From positions 278,285 through 342,284 of the forward strand of contig UESW01001604.1 in the NCBI GenBank assembly GCA_900491605.1: DNA of 64,000 nucleotides, in the 5' to 3' direction. Within the stretch, counting starts at the first letter, position 1; each line of letters begins with the position of its first letter. This stretch comes from Calamus simplicifolius. Lineage: Eukaryota; Streptophyta; Magnoliopsida; Arecales; Arecaceae. Below, one piece after another: positions 31,264 through 44,100 of the stretch. A program made the translations under genes and the position numbers. Under the pieces are notes generated by a model that was not told where the DNA came from, searched no databases, and saw only the letters and a list, made by a program, of their open reading frames with translations.

Positions 31264-32345
31264 GTTCAAAGCTATCTAACATATTTTGATCGATTTAATT
31301 ATTAGATCTAGCTAATAATCTAATTCATTTAAAACATGATTAATTCATTTTAACTATTAAAGCTCATTCAAACGATTTAAGAACCCCGTAATATATTCAA
31401 TCTTTTGTGACTTACTAATAGGTTGAGCCAGATTACTTATTTAGTAAAGAAATCAAGTTTGGCTTTTGCCAAATATTTGACTTTGTCTTTAACCAACACA
31501 TACCAACTCGATCCACCCTGATCCATTTCCATTGCTAGCAAGTTGGAACATTGGAATGTTGTTTTTAAAGGATATTGAATTATGGTAAAATGAAGTAAAA
31601 TCATATTTAAATATAGACTTACATGCTACTTTTCTTGATGCTGAATATATTTTTTGGTAAAATAAATAATATTTTGTTAAATATTATATTTATGAATATA
31701 AATTATGCATCAAAAATTTATTATTGTGTATAATAAGCTGTATTGATTTACTTTTGAATTATTAAGTAATAAAAATTATAAACAATATGTTGCATGATAC
31801 AGATTATATTATTTATACATTATATTTTTTTTTTACGATCACCATTCCAATAACTTTTGTAGTGGGAAACCATTCTAATATTATTGATACTACCAATAAT
31901 ATATATTATGTCACTATACTATTATAGAAAGTTTAATGGGTTTTTTCTAAGGAAAGTTTAGTGATTCTTTTTTGCAAATATATACTTGCAAATAACTTAA
32001 TATATATTTACTCTTTGGAAATCACTATTTATATTTTTAACCTTTAAATCATTATATTTTTTATTAATACTCCTACTATTTTATTAATATATAAATAACT
32101 ATTTTAAGTATAATTTGTTTGCTAGACGAAGTCACCTTCCCTGCGGGAATCGTATTAGATTATTAGAACACTTATTATTCATCATAGAGTATCCATCATA
32201 GAGTACCTAGGAGACAAAACAAGCCTAATGTCCTAAAATTTGTATTTCAACCCCACGATGTCTTCTCAACTAATTTAGCACCTAGTTAGATGTCATAAAG
32301 TGAAAAGGGCAAGTGGACATAGTAGTGATAGTAGAAATATATGTC
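31264..32345. other. AT-rich intergenic DNA
   Basis: No supportable gene. From about 32100 the sequence may already belong to the gypsy relic that is recognisable at 32350. Confidence 0.4.
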
Positions 32346-32349
32346 ACAT

Positions 32350-32560
32350 GATCATCTAAAGCAAGGTTGTGTACTAGGTTCGAAAAACTTTTTTAGGATT
32401 GTAGGAAATTCTCTATGCAAGATAGCATCCGATGCACCATGTAATAACGCTGTAGCTTTAAAACTTTCTAAATAATCTATAGGGTCAATTATACTATCGT
32501 AAGGCTCTTTATGGCATGTTGAACTTTGGAGGAAGAGGAATTGTCATTACTTTATTAGTA
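32350..32560 (-). pseudogene. Gypsy gag relic
   Basis: Minus-strand translation gives IDPIDYLESFKATALLHGAS followed by DAILHREFPTILKKFFEPS, the capsid signature of plant gypsy Gags (compare DHLKSYKALMQVQGATDALL in Tat copy A). No LTR is visible near it, so it is an old fragment. Confidence 0.7.
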
Positions 32561-33696
32561 AAAGGTGGTTCAGCAGAAAGACTGGTCATTAGAATATCTA
32601 ACTCATTGGTTTTGGACATGGAACATCATCTCTCCAATTTTCTAATCTATTTTCTCAAGAACATCAATCAGTCTAAGCATTGATTTAAATATTTTAGCCA
32701 ATATTTTCATTCCTTGATTGATCTTGATGCCTTTCTCAGATCGACCAAAATTAATCTCCATTCTTTGATCTTCCTTGATTTCATTCCAAAGATACCAAGT
32801 TTTACGCAAATTTCTAGCTTAACATATCAGCTTCTTGATTTTTTTTGTTGGCAGGCTATATTATGTTTCTTCTTAATTTTCTTGATTTCTTTTTTAAGGG
32901 AATCCTTTATAAATTTTTTGAGTGAATATACTCTAAACTAGACTTGTTGAAGTATCAAGCATCTAAATTAAATTCTTAACTTTTTTTTGAATATATTATA
33001 AAGCTAACCTAAGAGAGAGTGGCAAAGTTGAACCAATTCAACTAGTGCTTTTTCTAGTTATTTAGATCTTTTTGCTATCTAAATTAGAATTAATTCTTTT
33101 TTCTTGAGTGGTATAGTTAAGAATTAGGGCTTTTTGCTCATATTTCCATAAAAGGTGTCAACCTATTAATGCTTTTTTTATCTGTTCATACAAATAAATA
33201 AAATTTGTTGAAAGTATAATCTCAGCACAAGATGATGTCCTTTCTCATTGAAAACTTAGCCCAAGAACTCAAGAATTTAGCCCCAAATATTTAAGTATTT
33301 AGCCCAAGAATTCACCACTTCCTTTTAAATCTCCTACAATCACTTAGAAAAATACATGAAATGTTTCGAAGTTTCCTCCAAAGAAAGCAATGCTTAAGTT
33401 AGCAATGAAGACTAAGAAAAAAATATAGTGAATAGAAAATAGAGAAAACAAAAGAGAGAATTTGAGGTGGATTAACCCGGGGTTAGATTTCTTGAAAATG
33501 AGTGATCCAAATTCATTTCTTGATCTTGATTAGTTAAAACAATTCTTATAGTGGTTATGGTGGTCATGGAAGGATCCTAACCATTTAACTTCAGCTAATG
33601 AGAATTTAACCTATAGATTTTAGACTTTTCTTATTTATTAAATCATTGTTGCCATGTGCCATCCTTATATCCATTAAATAAATTTACCCTCATCTC

Positions 33697-33699
<3 letters not shown>
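32561..33699. other. Intergenic DNA, probably decayed gypsy
   Basis: Adjoins the gag relic. No clear domain, LTR end or gene was found. Confidence 0.35.
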
Positions 33700-33749
<50 letters not shown>

Positions 33750-33955
33750 TGTGTGCGCGCGCGCGCGCGTCCGTGTGTGTATGTACATGCATATGTATAT
33801 AAATGTGTGTGTATGTACACACAACATATACATATATATACACATACATACATATATATATGTATGTATGCATGTATGTACAACAAGCACGCATATGCGC
33901 GCACACATATATATCTAAATATGTACACACACATGTATGTATATATATATATATA
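33698..33955. repeat. Compound microsatellite (AT)n-(GT)n-(GC)n with TATGTA/CATATA blocks
   Basis: Alternating purine-pyrimidine sequence for about 250 bases: TA, then about 20 GT units, then a short GC run, then mixed TATG/TACA and a final AT run. Several spurious ORFs of His/Tyr/Thr or Cys/Val repeats arise from it. Such tracts can adopt Z-DNA or cruciform structure; that is general knowledge, not shown here. Confidence 0.95.
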
Positions 33956-33956
33956 A

Positions 33957-34649
33957 TACTGGTTTAAACTTTAAACTAGTTTGAAGCAAATGACCTCGTT
34001 GTTGATAGTCGCCTTAGGAGGTACCATGGTATTATTGAAGATTAAAAGCAAGACCTACCACAAGATGACGGGAAAAAGGATGGCCAGAAACATTTGACTC
34101 TAGTTTAGGACATATTGGTGGCATACCAAATTTATGTAATTGTTACTTTGTAGGCATGCAGCTTGTCCCACAAAGCCTACCATACAAAAACCTGCAACAG
34201 GTGGGATATCAAGCTTTCATGTTTGATTCCAAGGAAGCCTAAGATCATGATGGTCATGTAAAGGACTCATGAAACTAATATGCAAATCTGATTTGCTTTG
34301 GCCCACCGTACGATGATTCCATACTCAAAGATCTGGTTCATGAATTTAGGTGGAGATCTTTCACTATATCTACGGATAGTCCCTATTGCAGCAAGTGCTG
34401 GTTCCAAAAAGTCACTTACATCACCAACTGACGGCCCTCATGAAACCAACTCAGTAAAGATATCAATATAGGCAGGCCTACGGATCTAGGATGTCAATGG
34501 CCATTGGTTCTTGCATAACCACAACATTGTCCTCGGTGCCAAGGCTAAAAATTACCACATCCTTGATGAGATGAGTTACACCAGTTAAAAGTCCCCACCA
34601 AAAGGACACCATTTCAAGCTGAGAGCTAGAGCAAGGATTCAAAAGGCAT
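33957..34649. other. Intergenic DNA, no clear feature
   Basis: Possibly part of the LINE that becomes recognisable from 34650, but I could not identify a domain. Confidence 0.35.
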
Positions 34650-35410
34650 ATTTAAAAGCCACATACCAAAGCTAAAGCTTATTCTAAAGTAGAAAACTAC
34701 ATTAATAACATGCTTGAAAACAAGAGCATAGTTAACAATTCTATGATCTCTAATAGCTTAACCACCAAAATTCTTGGCAAGTTAAAGAATATTCCAATCA
34801 ACATGATGCCACTGCTTGGAAGCGCCTTTATCCCAAATAAAACGCCCTAAAAATGGTATTAATGCTATCACATAGAGTATCCAAGACCTTGGAAGTAGCT
34901 AACCAGTAATTAGGCATACCAACAATGACAATATTAGCCAAGACCACCTTATAAGCCATGGAATGAGCACCCCATTTCCAACCTACTTAGGTATACCAAC
35001 AATGACAATATTAGCCAACACCACCTTATAAGCCATGGAATGAGCATCCCTTTTCCAACCCACTAACTTTTTCTTTACCTTATAACCAAGCCTTATTGTG
35101 AAGCACATATCACATACTCCCCCATAACAAGAATGCTAAGTAAAAGTGCAATGTCATTCATGTATCTTAAGCCAAGCATATAACACATACTCTCCTATAA
35201 CAAGAATTTCAAGTCAAAGGATAATGTCTTTCATGCATCTTAGGCTATCTAATGTGTGCATCCATGTAAGAAAGCTGATGAGGCCAAATCCCTTTGGCCT
35301 TCCAGCTAGGTAGCATATAGCAACCCATCTTATCTTAGTGTCACCAGTGGCACATTTAATATGATTATACAAGAAAATGTGGTTGACAGATCGGCTGATA
35401 GTGCACAAAC
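34650..35410 (-). mobile_element. Decayed LINE, RT C-terminal region
   Basis: Minus-strand translation gives MAYKVVLANIVIVGMPNYWL, then LDTLCDSINTIFRAFYLG, then ASKQWHHVDWNIL and IRDHRIVNYALVFKH, the pattern of the region after the RT in plant L1-type LINEs. Frames are broken. The repeated CATACCAACAATGACAATAT at 34917 and 34991 is an internal tandem duplication of about 74 bp. Confidence 0.6.
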
Positions 35411-35780
35411 AAGGATATATGCATATCTCCTAGCCTACAAATGGAGTTAACAATCATCTATGGAGAGTGTTATCTATGATAACCAATGCTATCCTATCCA
35501 AAAAGTGAGCCTATCATAGTAAAGCATGTAGCTGCAATTCGAATAAGCAACACAATCCCAATACCACATCTAAAAATTACCCATAAAAGGAAGCCCCATT
35601 CGAGGATGAGCAAGACCTCAACGACACCACAAGTTCCATTTGGCTCTAAAAATCAAGCTAAAGATCCCTTCTTTGCCCTCTATTATTATCCTCCTCTTAT
35701 GCCTCAAGGCTAGAAGGTCTGTCGTTGGCTATCCTTACACCCTCTCTCCACTAACTTGAGCATCAAAGAACCTTTGTTGG
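34837..35780. repeat. Segmental duplicate, copy 1 (empty-site copy)
   Basis: 944 bp that align end to end with 37141-37963 plus 47801-47922. The alignment begins at ATAAAACGCCCTAAAAATGG and ends at AACCTTTGTTGG. At 35654-35658 it carries CAAGC followed directly by TAAAGATCCC, the unoccupied form of the copia target. Confidence 0.9.
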
Positions 35781-36499
35781 GAACCTCTCGGCACCCTTCA
35801 CATTCTTTTTTCATTATTGTAAATATCTTGCTCTAGCTAGTCGATAACTCATCTTTGATTGCATCATCTTTTTCATTCTCAACTCATCAACCTCGCACCA
35901 TCTTTGTTGGTGTATGAGGTTCTACTACTACATTCCAATGCTATCATATTGGTATCATATGTGGGAAAGAGGAGAAGCCACACCATCTAAACTTAATAAG
36001 AAAGCTCTTGCTAGTAATAATGATATAGCCCAGATAGGCTTGAGGATCAAACCCTTCTCTATCTCCCTTAGAGGCCATCACTGCCATACAATTTGTACAA
36101 CTACAATAGCAAGTAGAACTGGCTACATTTGTTCGAATCTTTGTCCTCAACTAGTGCAACCAATGAAAACAACGCCTAATATTATGCACCAAGTGCTACC
36201 TTAGTAAAACTCCCAAGAGATGGGACTCATAGATAACTCAAACATAAGGACTCGTGATGATGAGATATGATGAGCCAGAGAAGAAGCTGAAATTGTGGAG
36301 TCCCCCAATGCCTCCAAAAGGGTGAAATCTAAAGGCTCCAACTTGAGGTGACAGCTCAAGGTTATGGATGAGGGCCTCAATGTTGTAATAAGGGAGTTTT
36401 AGAGTAATATGATGCTTCGAATGATGCTAAAGACCATCTAGAGACCTACAAGAATCTGATGATGGTCTAAGGAGTCCTGAACACCATCATGTGTAGGGT
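35781..36499. other. Intergenic repeat-derived DNA
   Basis: No gene recognised. The 3' part probably belongs to the gypsy gag relic that follows. Confidence 0.4.
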
Positions 36500-36960
36500 G
36501 TTCTCCATCACCCCAAGGAAAGTAGCTTGAAATAGTCATTTAAGCCTGAAGTCAAGGTTTATGTGCCACATTCAAGGAGATCGAGAGGCAATTTCTCAGT
36601 GCTTCATTACCAATATTAGGTGAAAGAAGATCAACATCAACATGATGATCTTAAAGTAGCACAAAGGAGAACCATTACGTGTCTACATCAAGCGCTTCAA
36701 TAATGAGGCACTTAAAGTTAGGGACCTCTAGTAGTCCATGAGCATTGCTATCCTCACGTACAGGCTATTGGACTGAACCTTTATCTTATCACTCGGCAAA
36801 AGGAGCACAAAGATATGGCTAAGCTCCTAAGCTAAGAAGAACATCAAGACTGAGAAGAGTTTCAATGGATAGAAGGAATTTATGACCTTCTCTTTAGAGC
36901 AAAGGCTTATCAATTGAGAAGATACGAGGAAAAGTGAAAGGAAAGTATGAGCTTAAGCTA
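36500..36960 (+). pseudogene. Plus-strand gypsy gag relic
   Basis: Translation shows IERQFLSAFITNIR and then KGEPLRVYIKRFNNEALKVR, a strong match to the capsid region of plant gypsy Gags, with stops in between. The fragment abuts the second segmental duplicate at 37141. Confidence 0.7.
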
Positions 36961-37140
36961 TAGAAGCTAAGGAATCTACCTCAATATGAGGGTGGCTACA
37001 CTCCATTGACTATCCCAAGATGGCTGATTTAATGGAGATTCATAACAAACCCTCTCTATTGGGGCCCAAACTAATGAAAGAAAAATCAAAGAATAGGGAT
37101 AAAAGTAGATACTTCTACTTCTAGTAGAACTATAGCCATG

Positions 37141-37963
37141 ATAAAATGCCCTAAAAATGGTATTAATGCTATCAAGGAGAGTATCCAAGACCTTGGAAGT
37201 AGCTAACCAGTAATTAGGCATACCAACAATGACAATATTAGCCAAGACCACCTTATAAGCCATGGAATGAGCACCCCTTTTCCAACCTACTTAGGCATAC
37301 CAACAATGACAATATTAGCCAATACCACCACCTTATAAGCCATGGAATGAGCATCCCTTTTCTAACCCACTAACTTTTTCTTTACCTTATAACCAAGCCT
37401 TATTGTGAAGCACATATCACATACTCCCCCATAACAAGAATGCTAAGTAAAAGTGTAATGTCCTTCATGTATCTTAAGCCAAGCACATAACACATACTCT
37501 CCTATAACAAGAATGCCAAGTCAAAGGGTAATGTCTTTCATGCATCTTAGGCTATCTAATGTGTGCATCCATGTAAGAAAGCTGATAAGGCCAAATCCCT
37601 TTGGCCTCTAGATAGGTAGTATATAGCAACCCATCTTATTTTAGTGTCACTAGTGGCACATTTAATAGGATTATACAAGAAAATGTGGTTGACAGATCGG
37701 CTGATAGTGCACAAACAATGTGATATGCATATCTCCTAGCCTACTAATGGAGTTAACAATCATCTATGGAGAATGTTATCTATGATAACCAATGCTATCC
37801 TATCCAAAAAGTGAGCCTATCATAGTAAAGCATGTAGTTGCAATTCGAATGAGCAACACAATCCCAATACCAAATCTAAAAATTACCCATAGAAGGAAGC
37901 CCCATTCGAGGATGAGCAAGACCTCAACGCACCACAAGTCCCATTTGGCTATAAAAACCAAGC
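37141..37963. repeat. Segmental duplicate, copy 2, left part
   Basis: 823 bp matching 34837-35658, interrupted at CAAGC (37959-37963) by the copia element. It continues after the element at 47801. Confidence 0.9.
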
Positions 37964-38135
37964 TGTTGACCCAATTGATGATTTTGATGATTAACAAAAC
38001 TATTTGAGTATAACAATTGAAGGCTCTAATGATTTTGATTAAGTTTTTCAGATTATAAGTCGATTGAATGATCAAAATCAGGAGTTAAATCTTGTTCTGG
38101 ATCGAATCTAATGTCTAGGTAAGATTGCAGACATT

Positions 38136-38398
38136 AGAGTCGACTCCGAATCACAGAGCCGACTCCAGTATCTGGCACGGAAGTTAGAGTCGACTCCGAG
38201 ACTGTTAGAGCCGACTCCAACAGAAAAGACAGAACGTTGATTTTTCTGGCCCCGACTTAGAGTCGACTCCGGGTCTGTTAGAGTCGACTCCAGAAAAGTT
38301 TCTTGTCGACCCCAGAAAAGTCAGAGACGACTCCAGAATTAACGGATTAAAGTGTTTCGAGTTAGAGCCGACTCCAGAAAAGTTAGAGTCGACTCCAA
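38136..38398 (+). promoter_or_regulatory. Array of ten GAGTCGACTCC-type motifs in the copia LTR
   Basis: Ten copies of AGAG(T/C)CGACTCC or a one-base variant lie within 263 bases. The T form contains the perfect palindrome GAGTCGACTC. The array is 140-400 bases upstream of the TATA box, in U3. An identical array is at 46525-46789. Clustered palindromic motifs in U3 suggest transcription-factor sites; no factor is assigned. Confidence 0.6.
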
Positions 38399-38538
38399 CC
38401 CACCTGGAACGAAAAATCAAATTGCCAGATCAGCTCTAACGGTAATATTTCTATTTTACTTTATTTCTAACGGATATATTTTGTTGCAAGGTACACTCCA
38501 ACGGATAGTTTTCTTCCAAAAATGGTTTGAAAGAAATC

Positions 38539-38546
38539 TATAAAAA
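38539..38546 (+). promoter_or_regulatory. TATA box of the copia LTR
   Basis: TATAAAAA in the middle of the LTR, downstream of the motif array. The 3' LTR counterpart is 46930-46937. Confidence 0.7.
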
Positions 38547-39394
38547 GGGAAGACTATCATTCAAAAAAAAGAACGAAAAAACAAAGAAGAAAAACGGAAA
38601 TAGAGAAATCCCAATTCAAAAATCCGAAAAAGAGAGAGCCTGAATCTCAAGAGAAAAAACCTTCTAGCTCAAATCCACTCCACTCCAAAAAGCTCAAGAG
38701 GAATCCAAGGCATTCAAATCAAAGTTTTGGTGGATTTCCCAAATTGGAGAAAGAGGATCAGTTTCTTGCTTTTCAATCCTTCTCAACTGCTTCAACTGTG
38801 AAGAATCGGAGCTGAGGCTTGATTCAATCTAGCAAGGAGAAGAAGAAGAAAAGCAAAAGCCAACCAACTACAAATCAGGCTTTTCTAAACCTTGTTCATT
38901 TACTTGATTATTTGCTCATTGAGGAGCTGTGTACTTGAAAAACAATATTTCTTTTGTTTGTGTCTAGTTCAATCTGGGGGATTGAACTAGTGGAGGTAGT
39001 CTTACCTCGGTACAAGCTTGGTATAGCTTGTGTTAGGGTTTTTGTGCTGGTGAGCCCGGAAAACCGGCTGGGTTCGTTGTGATCCCGGGAAAACAACAAG
39101 TTTGAGTTGTGAGCTTGTAAAACAACTCGGCTGTAATCAAGGAAGATTATAGTGTGGACCCAAGTGAATCTTGGGAGTGGACGTAGGTGTTGGATACACC
39201 GAACCACTATAAAATCTTTGTGTTTGCCGTGTCTCCTTTATCTCTATCTCTATCTCTATCTTATTGATTGTATTTTGTTTTTGCATCTGCATTCACTTTC
39301 ACTCACACTAAGCAAACAAATATTTCAAAAGGTTTAAATTTTTTAAAAAAACCCAATTCACCCCCCCTCTTGGGTTGTCATCTGGGCCAACAAT

Positions 39395-39406
39395 TGGTAT
39401 CAGAGC
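39395..39406 (+). other. Copia primer-binding site
   Basis: TGGTATCAGAGC, a perfect initiator-Met tRNA complement, two bases after the 5' LTR. Confidence 0.95.
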
Positions 39407-39453
39407 TAGTGCTCATTAGATTTTGATCACACGATCAAGAGCTAAAGATCCAA

Positions 39454-41112
39454 ATGGCAGCTCAAGTTGGATCATTTGCTGAAGGTCATTCTACGAATAG
39501 ACCTCCACTGTTTAATGGTTCAAATTATTCATATTGGAAAGCTAGAATGAGGATATTCATTCAAGCTTCTGACTATGAACTATGGGGTGTTATAATTAAT
39601 GGACCTAGTACACCCACACATGTTATTGATGGCACTATTGTTCCTAAGCCCGAAAGGGACTGGAATGATAATGATAGGAAGATGGCACAGCTTAACGCTA
39701 AAGCCATGAATGTTTTATATTGCTCTTTAGATGCAAATGAATTTAATAGAATCTCCACATGTAATTCCGCAAAGGAGATTTGGGATAGATTAGAGGTTAC
39801 CCATGAGGGTACCAACCAAGTAAAAGAATCTAAAATTAATATTCTTGTTCATAAATATGAGTTGTTTAGCATGGAACAATCTGAAACCATTGCATGCATG
39901 TATACTAGATTTACAGATATTGTAAATGGTTTAAAAAGTCTTGGTAAGACATATACTAACTCAGAACTTGTTCGAAAAATTCTTAGGTCACTACCAAGAT
40001 CATGGGAAGCCAAAATGACAGCAATCCAAGAAGCAAAGGACCTCAACACTCTGCCCTTAGAGGAGCTTCTAGGATCACTTATGACCCATGAGTTGACAAT
40101 GAAGCAGCACGTAGAGGAGGACACAAAGAAGAAGAAAGTGATTGCCCTCAAAGCTGCAAAAGAAGAAGAGAGCAGCAGATGATGATGATGATGATGATGA
40201 AGAGACTGCTCTCTTAGCTAAAAAGTTTAAAAGATTCATGAGGAGAAAGAAACCCTTCCACAAGAAGAAATTTGGAGCAAAGTGGGAAGGAGAAAAGGAT
40301 AAGAACAAGGACAAGGACAAAGAAAAAGAGAAAGACCCCTTGACTTGCTATGAGTGTAATAAACCGGGGCACTTTAGGAATGAATGTCCTAAATTAAAGA
40401 AAGCCTACAAAAAGAAAAAGAAGGCTTATGTGGCGACTTGGAGTGATAGCGAAGAATCTTCTTCCGAAGAAGAAGAACAAAAGGAAGTCGCAAATGTATG
40501 TTTTATGGCGGACGACAACGATGAGGTAAGTTCCGATAACCCTTGCGATGAGTTTGCATTTGATGAATTATTTGATGCTTTTAATGAACTTGTCGGCGAT
40601 TTCAAGGTTTTGAAAAAGAAATACAAGCTTTTGAAAAATAAAAATTCAACTTTCATTAAAGAAAAGGAAGATCTTAATAATGAAGTTAAGAAACTTAAAT
40701 CTGAAAATAAATTTTGGTAAAAGAAAAAGAATTAATTTCCAATGAAAATGATAAACTAAGGAAAGAGGTTGAAAAATATAAGAACATAGTTGATAAGTTT
40801 ACCTTAAGCTCAACTAAATTGAACATGTTATTAAATAGTCAAAAAGCAGTTTTTGACAAAGCCGGATTAGGGTATAACACTTTTAGAAAACAAAAATCAC
40901 TGAAAAATATTTTTGTGCGTGCTGGCCAAAGTAATTTTACATGCTTTAAATGTAATCAAAAAGGACATAAATCTTATGAATGTAAAATTCTAAAACCTAA
41001 TAAAAACTTAAATATTAAAGGAAAGAAAATATGGGTTCCAAAAGGAACAGTTTTTATTGCTACTAACCATGAAGGACCCAAGAAAGCTTGGGTACCTAAA
41101 CATAAGACTTGA
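39454..41112 (+). pseudogene. Copia gag with two frame changes
   Basis: The N-terminal part (39454-40182, frame 1) has FNGSNYSYWKARMRIFIQAS and the UBN2-type capsid region. An Asp-rich stretch follows in frame 2 (40142-40720) with the zinc knuckle CYECNKPGHFRNECP. From about 40714, frame 1 resumes with a coiled coil and a second knuckle CFKCNQKGHKSYECK. The shifts fall near 40180 and 40715, in GA-rich and A/T-run sequence, and compensate each other. Gag ends at TGA 41110-41112, in frame with pol. Two knuckles and a coiled coil fit SIRE-type Gags. Confidence 0.85.
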
Positions 41113-41118
41113 TCATCT

Positions 41119-44100
41119 TTGCAGGAGTGTCTTGCGGCCAAAAGATCAAAGCGAAAGTGGTATCTTGATAGCGGCTGCTCAAGGCACATGACGGGTGACA
41201 AAGATCAATTCATCACCCTCGAAAGCAAAAGAGGAGGAGTAGTTACATTTGGGGATAATGGCAAAGGCCAAATCTTGGGGCTTGGTAACATTCAAATAAC
41301 TCCCTCCACATATATTGAAAATGTCTTATATGTTGATGGTTTGAAACATAATTTAATTAGCATTAGTCAATTATGTGACAAAGGTTTTAAAGTATCATTT
41401 GAATCTTCTATATGCACAGTTGCTAATCCCATTGATAATAGCATTATTTTTATTGGAAATAGAAATGGCAATGTATACTTGATTGACTTAGACAATTTGT
41501 CTACTAATAATCATTGCTTAGTTGCTAATAATGCTAATATGAATGAGATTGGTTGGTTGTGGCATCGAAGATTAGGTCACGCAAGCACACACCTGATTTC
41601 AAAACTAATTAGAATGGATTTAGTAAAAGGACTACCTAAAATAGATTTTGAAAATAACAAAATATGTGATGCATGTCAGTTTGGAAAACAAACGAGAAGT
41701 TCTTTTAAATCTAAAAATGTTGTTTCAACTTCTAGGCCATTAGAGCTACTTCACATGGACCTTTTTGGACCAACTAGAACCACAAGTCTAGGAGGAAAGA
41801 AATATGGTCTTGTGATAGTAGATGATTACTCTAGATTCACTTGGGTAATGTTTTTAGCTCACAAAGATGAGACTTTCTCGATATTCCTGAAATTCTTCAA
41901 GAAAGTAACAAATGAGAAAAACACTACCATAGTGTCTCTAAGAAGTGATCATGGAACTGAATTTGAAAATCACTTATTTGAAAGTTTTTGCAATGAAAAT
42001 GGTATTAATCATAATTTTTCTGCACCAAGAACCCCTCAACAAAATGGAGTAGTTGAAAGAAAAAATAGAACTCTAGAAGACATGGCCCGTACCATGCTAT
42101 GTGAAAGTAAACTCCCGAAATACTTTTGGGCGGAAGCTATTAACACAGCATGTTACATCCTAAATAGAGCATTAATAAGACCTATTTTAAAGAAAACACC
42201 TTATGAATTATGGCATGATAGAAAACCCAACATTAAATATTTTCATGCATTTGGTTGTAAATGTTTTATTCATAATAATGGTAAAAATAACTTAGGTAAA
42301 TTTGATGCAAAATCTGATGAAGGAATATTCTTAGGTTATTCAACAACTAGTAAAGCATATAGAGTGTTCAATAAAGGAAGTTTAATTGTTGAAGAATCTA
42401 TTCATGTAGTTTTTGATGAATCTTTAGCATCAAGTTCCAAAAGGATTGATGATGAGGAAGATACAAACATTCTCGAAAACAATCTTGAAAAACTTAATAT
42501 TGATGTATCTTCAGATCATGAACAAGAAGCTAAAGATAATGATTCGCCTAATGCTGATGTTATTAATACTAATCATAATGATGTAGATCTACCAAGAGAT
42601 TGGAGATACGCTTATAGTCATCCCAAGGAATTGATTATAGGTGATCCATCTCAAGGAATAAGAACTAGATCATCTATGAGAAATATTAGTAATCACCTTG
42701 CATTTGTTTCTCAAATTGAACCTAAAACCATTGAAGAAGCTGAAAAAGATAATAATTGGATGTTAGCTATGCAAGAAGAATTAAACCAATTCACTAGAAA
42801 TAATGTATGGACATTAGTGGAAAGACCTAAAGATCATTCTGTTATAGGATCAAAATGGGTTTTTAGAAATAAACTAGATGAAAATGGCATAGTAATTAGA
42901 AACAAAGCTAGATTAGTTGCAAAAGGATATAATCAAGAAGAAGGTATTGATTTTGATGAAACCTTTGCACCTGTAGCTAGATTAGAAGCCATTAGGCTAT
43001 TACTTGCATTTGCATGTCACATGAACTTTAATTTATTTCAAATGGATGTCAAAAGTGCATTTTTAAATGGATTAATAAATGAAGAAGTATTTGTTGAACA
43101 ACCACCGGGATTTGAAGATCATGAATTTCCAAATCACGTTTTTAAATTGCACAAAGCTTTATATGGTTTGAAACAAGCACCTAGAGCTTGGTATGATAGA
43201 CTAAGTAAATTTTTGATTGAAAATGATTTTACAAGAGGAAATGTTGATAAAACATTGTTTTTGAAAAGAAAAGATAAAGATTTACTTGTAGTTCAAATTT
43301 ATGTTGATGACATTGTATTTGGTGCTACTAACAATCTTCTATGTCAAGAGTTTGCTAAGTTAATGCAGGGAGAATTTGAAATGAGCATGATGGGAGAACT
43401 CAATTTCTTCCTTGGACTCCAAATCAAACAAAGCAAAGAGGGAATCTTTATCAACCAAACAAAGTACACAAGAGAAATTCTAAAGAAGTTTGGTATGGAA
43501 TCAATCAAACCCCTCGGAACACCAATGAGTCCTTCATGCAAGCTGGACAAAGATGAAGAAGGTAAGAAGGTTGATCAAAAATATTATCGAGGTATAATCG
43601 GATCCCTACTTTACTTAACTGCAAGTAGACCAGACATAATGTTTGCTGTTTGCTTATGTGCTAGATTTCAGTCTGAACCTAAAGAATCACATTTAATTGC
43701 TGTTAAAAGAATTCTTAGATACCTTAGTGGAACAAAAAATGTAGGTTTATGGTATTCTAGAGACTCAACATTAAATCTGATTGCTTATTCTGATTCTGAT
43801 TATGCTGGATGTAAGTTAGATAGAAAAAGCACAAGTGGTGCATGCCAATTTTTAGGAAGTAACTTAATCTCATGGTTTAGCAAAAAGCAAAATTCGGTTG
43901 CATTATCTACTGCTGAAGCAGAATATGTTGCAGCTGGAAGTTGCTGTGCTCAAATCCTATGGATTAAGAGACAACTTGAAGACTATGGTATCACACTTGA
44001 TAAGACACCTATAAGATGTGATAATACAAGTGCAATCAATCTAACTAAAAATCCAATTCAACACTCAAGAACAAAGCATATTGAAATTAGATATCACTTT

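Larger units (their letters stand above)
37964..39392 (+). repeat. 5' LTR of the SIRE-like element
   Basis: 1429 bp. Contains the TCGACTCC array (38136-38398), a TATA box (38539), a (TATCTC)n run near 39239 and the CCCCCCTCTTGGG end region. Confidence 0.95.

Noticed and set aside
33643..33956. Several His/Tyr/Thr- or Cys/Val-rich ORFs
   Set aside because: Translations of the compound microsatellite.
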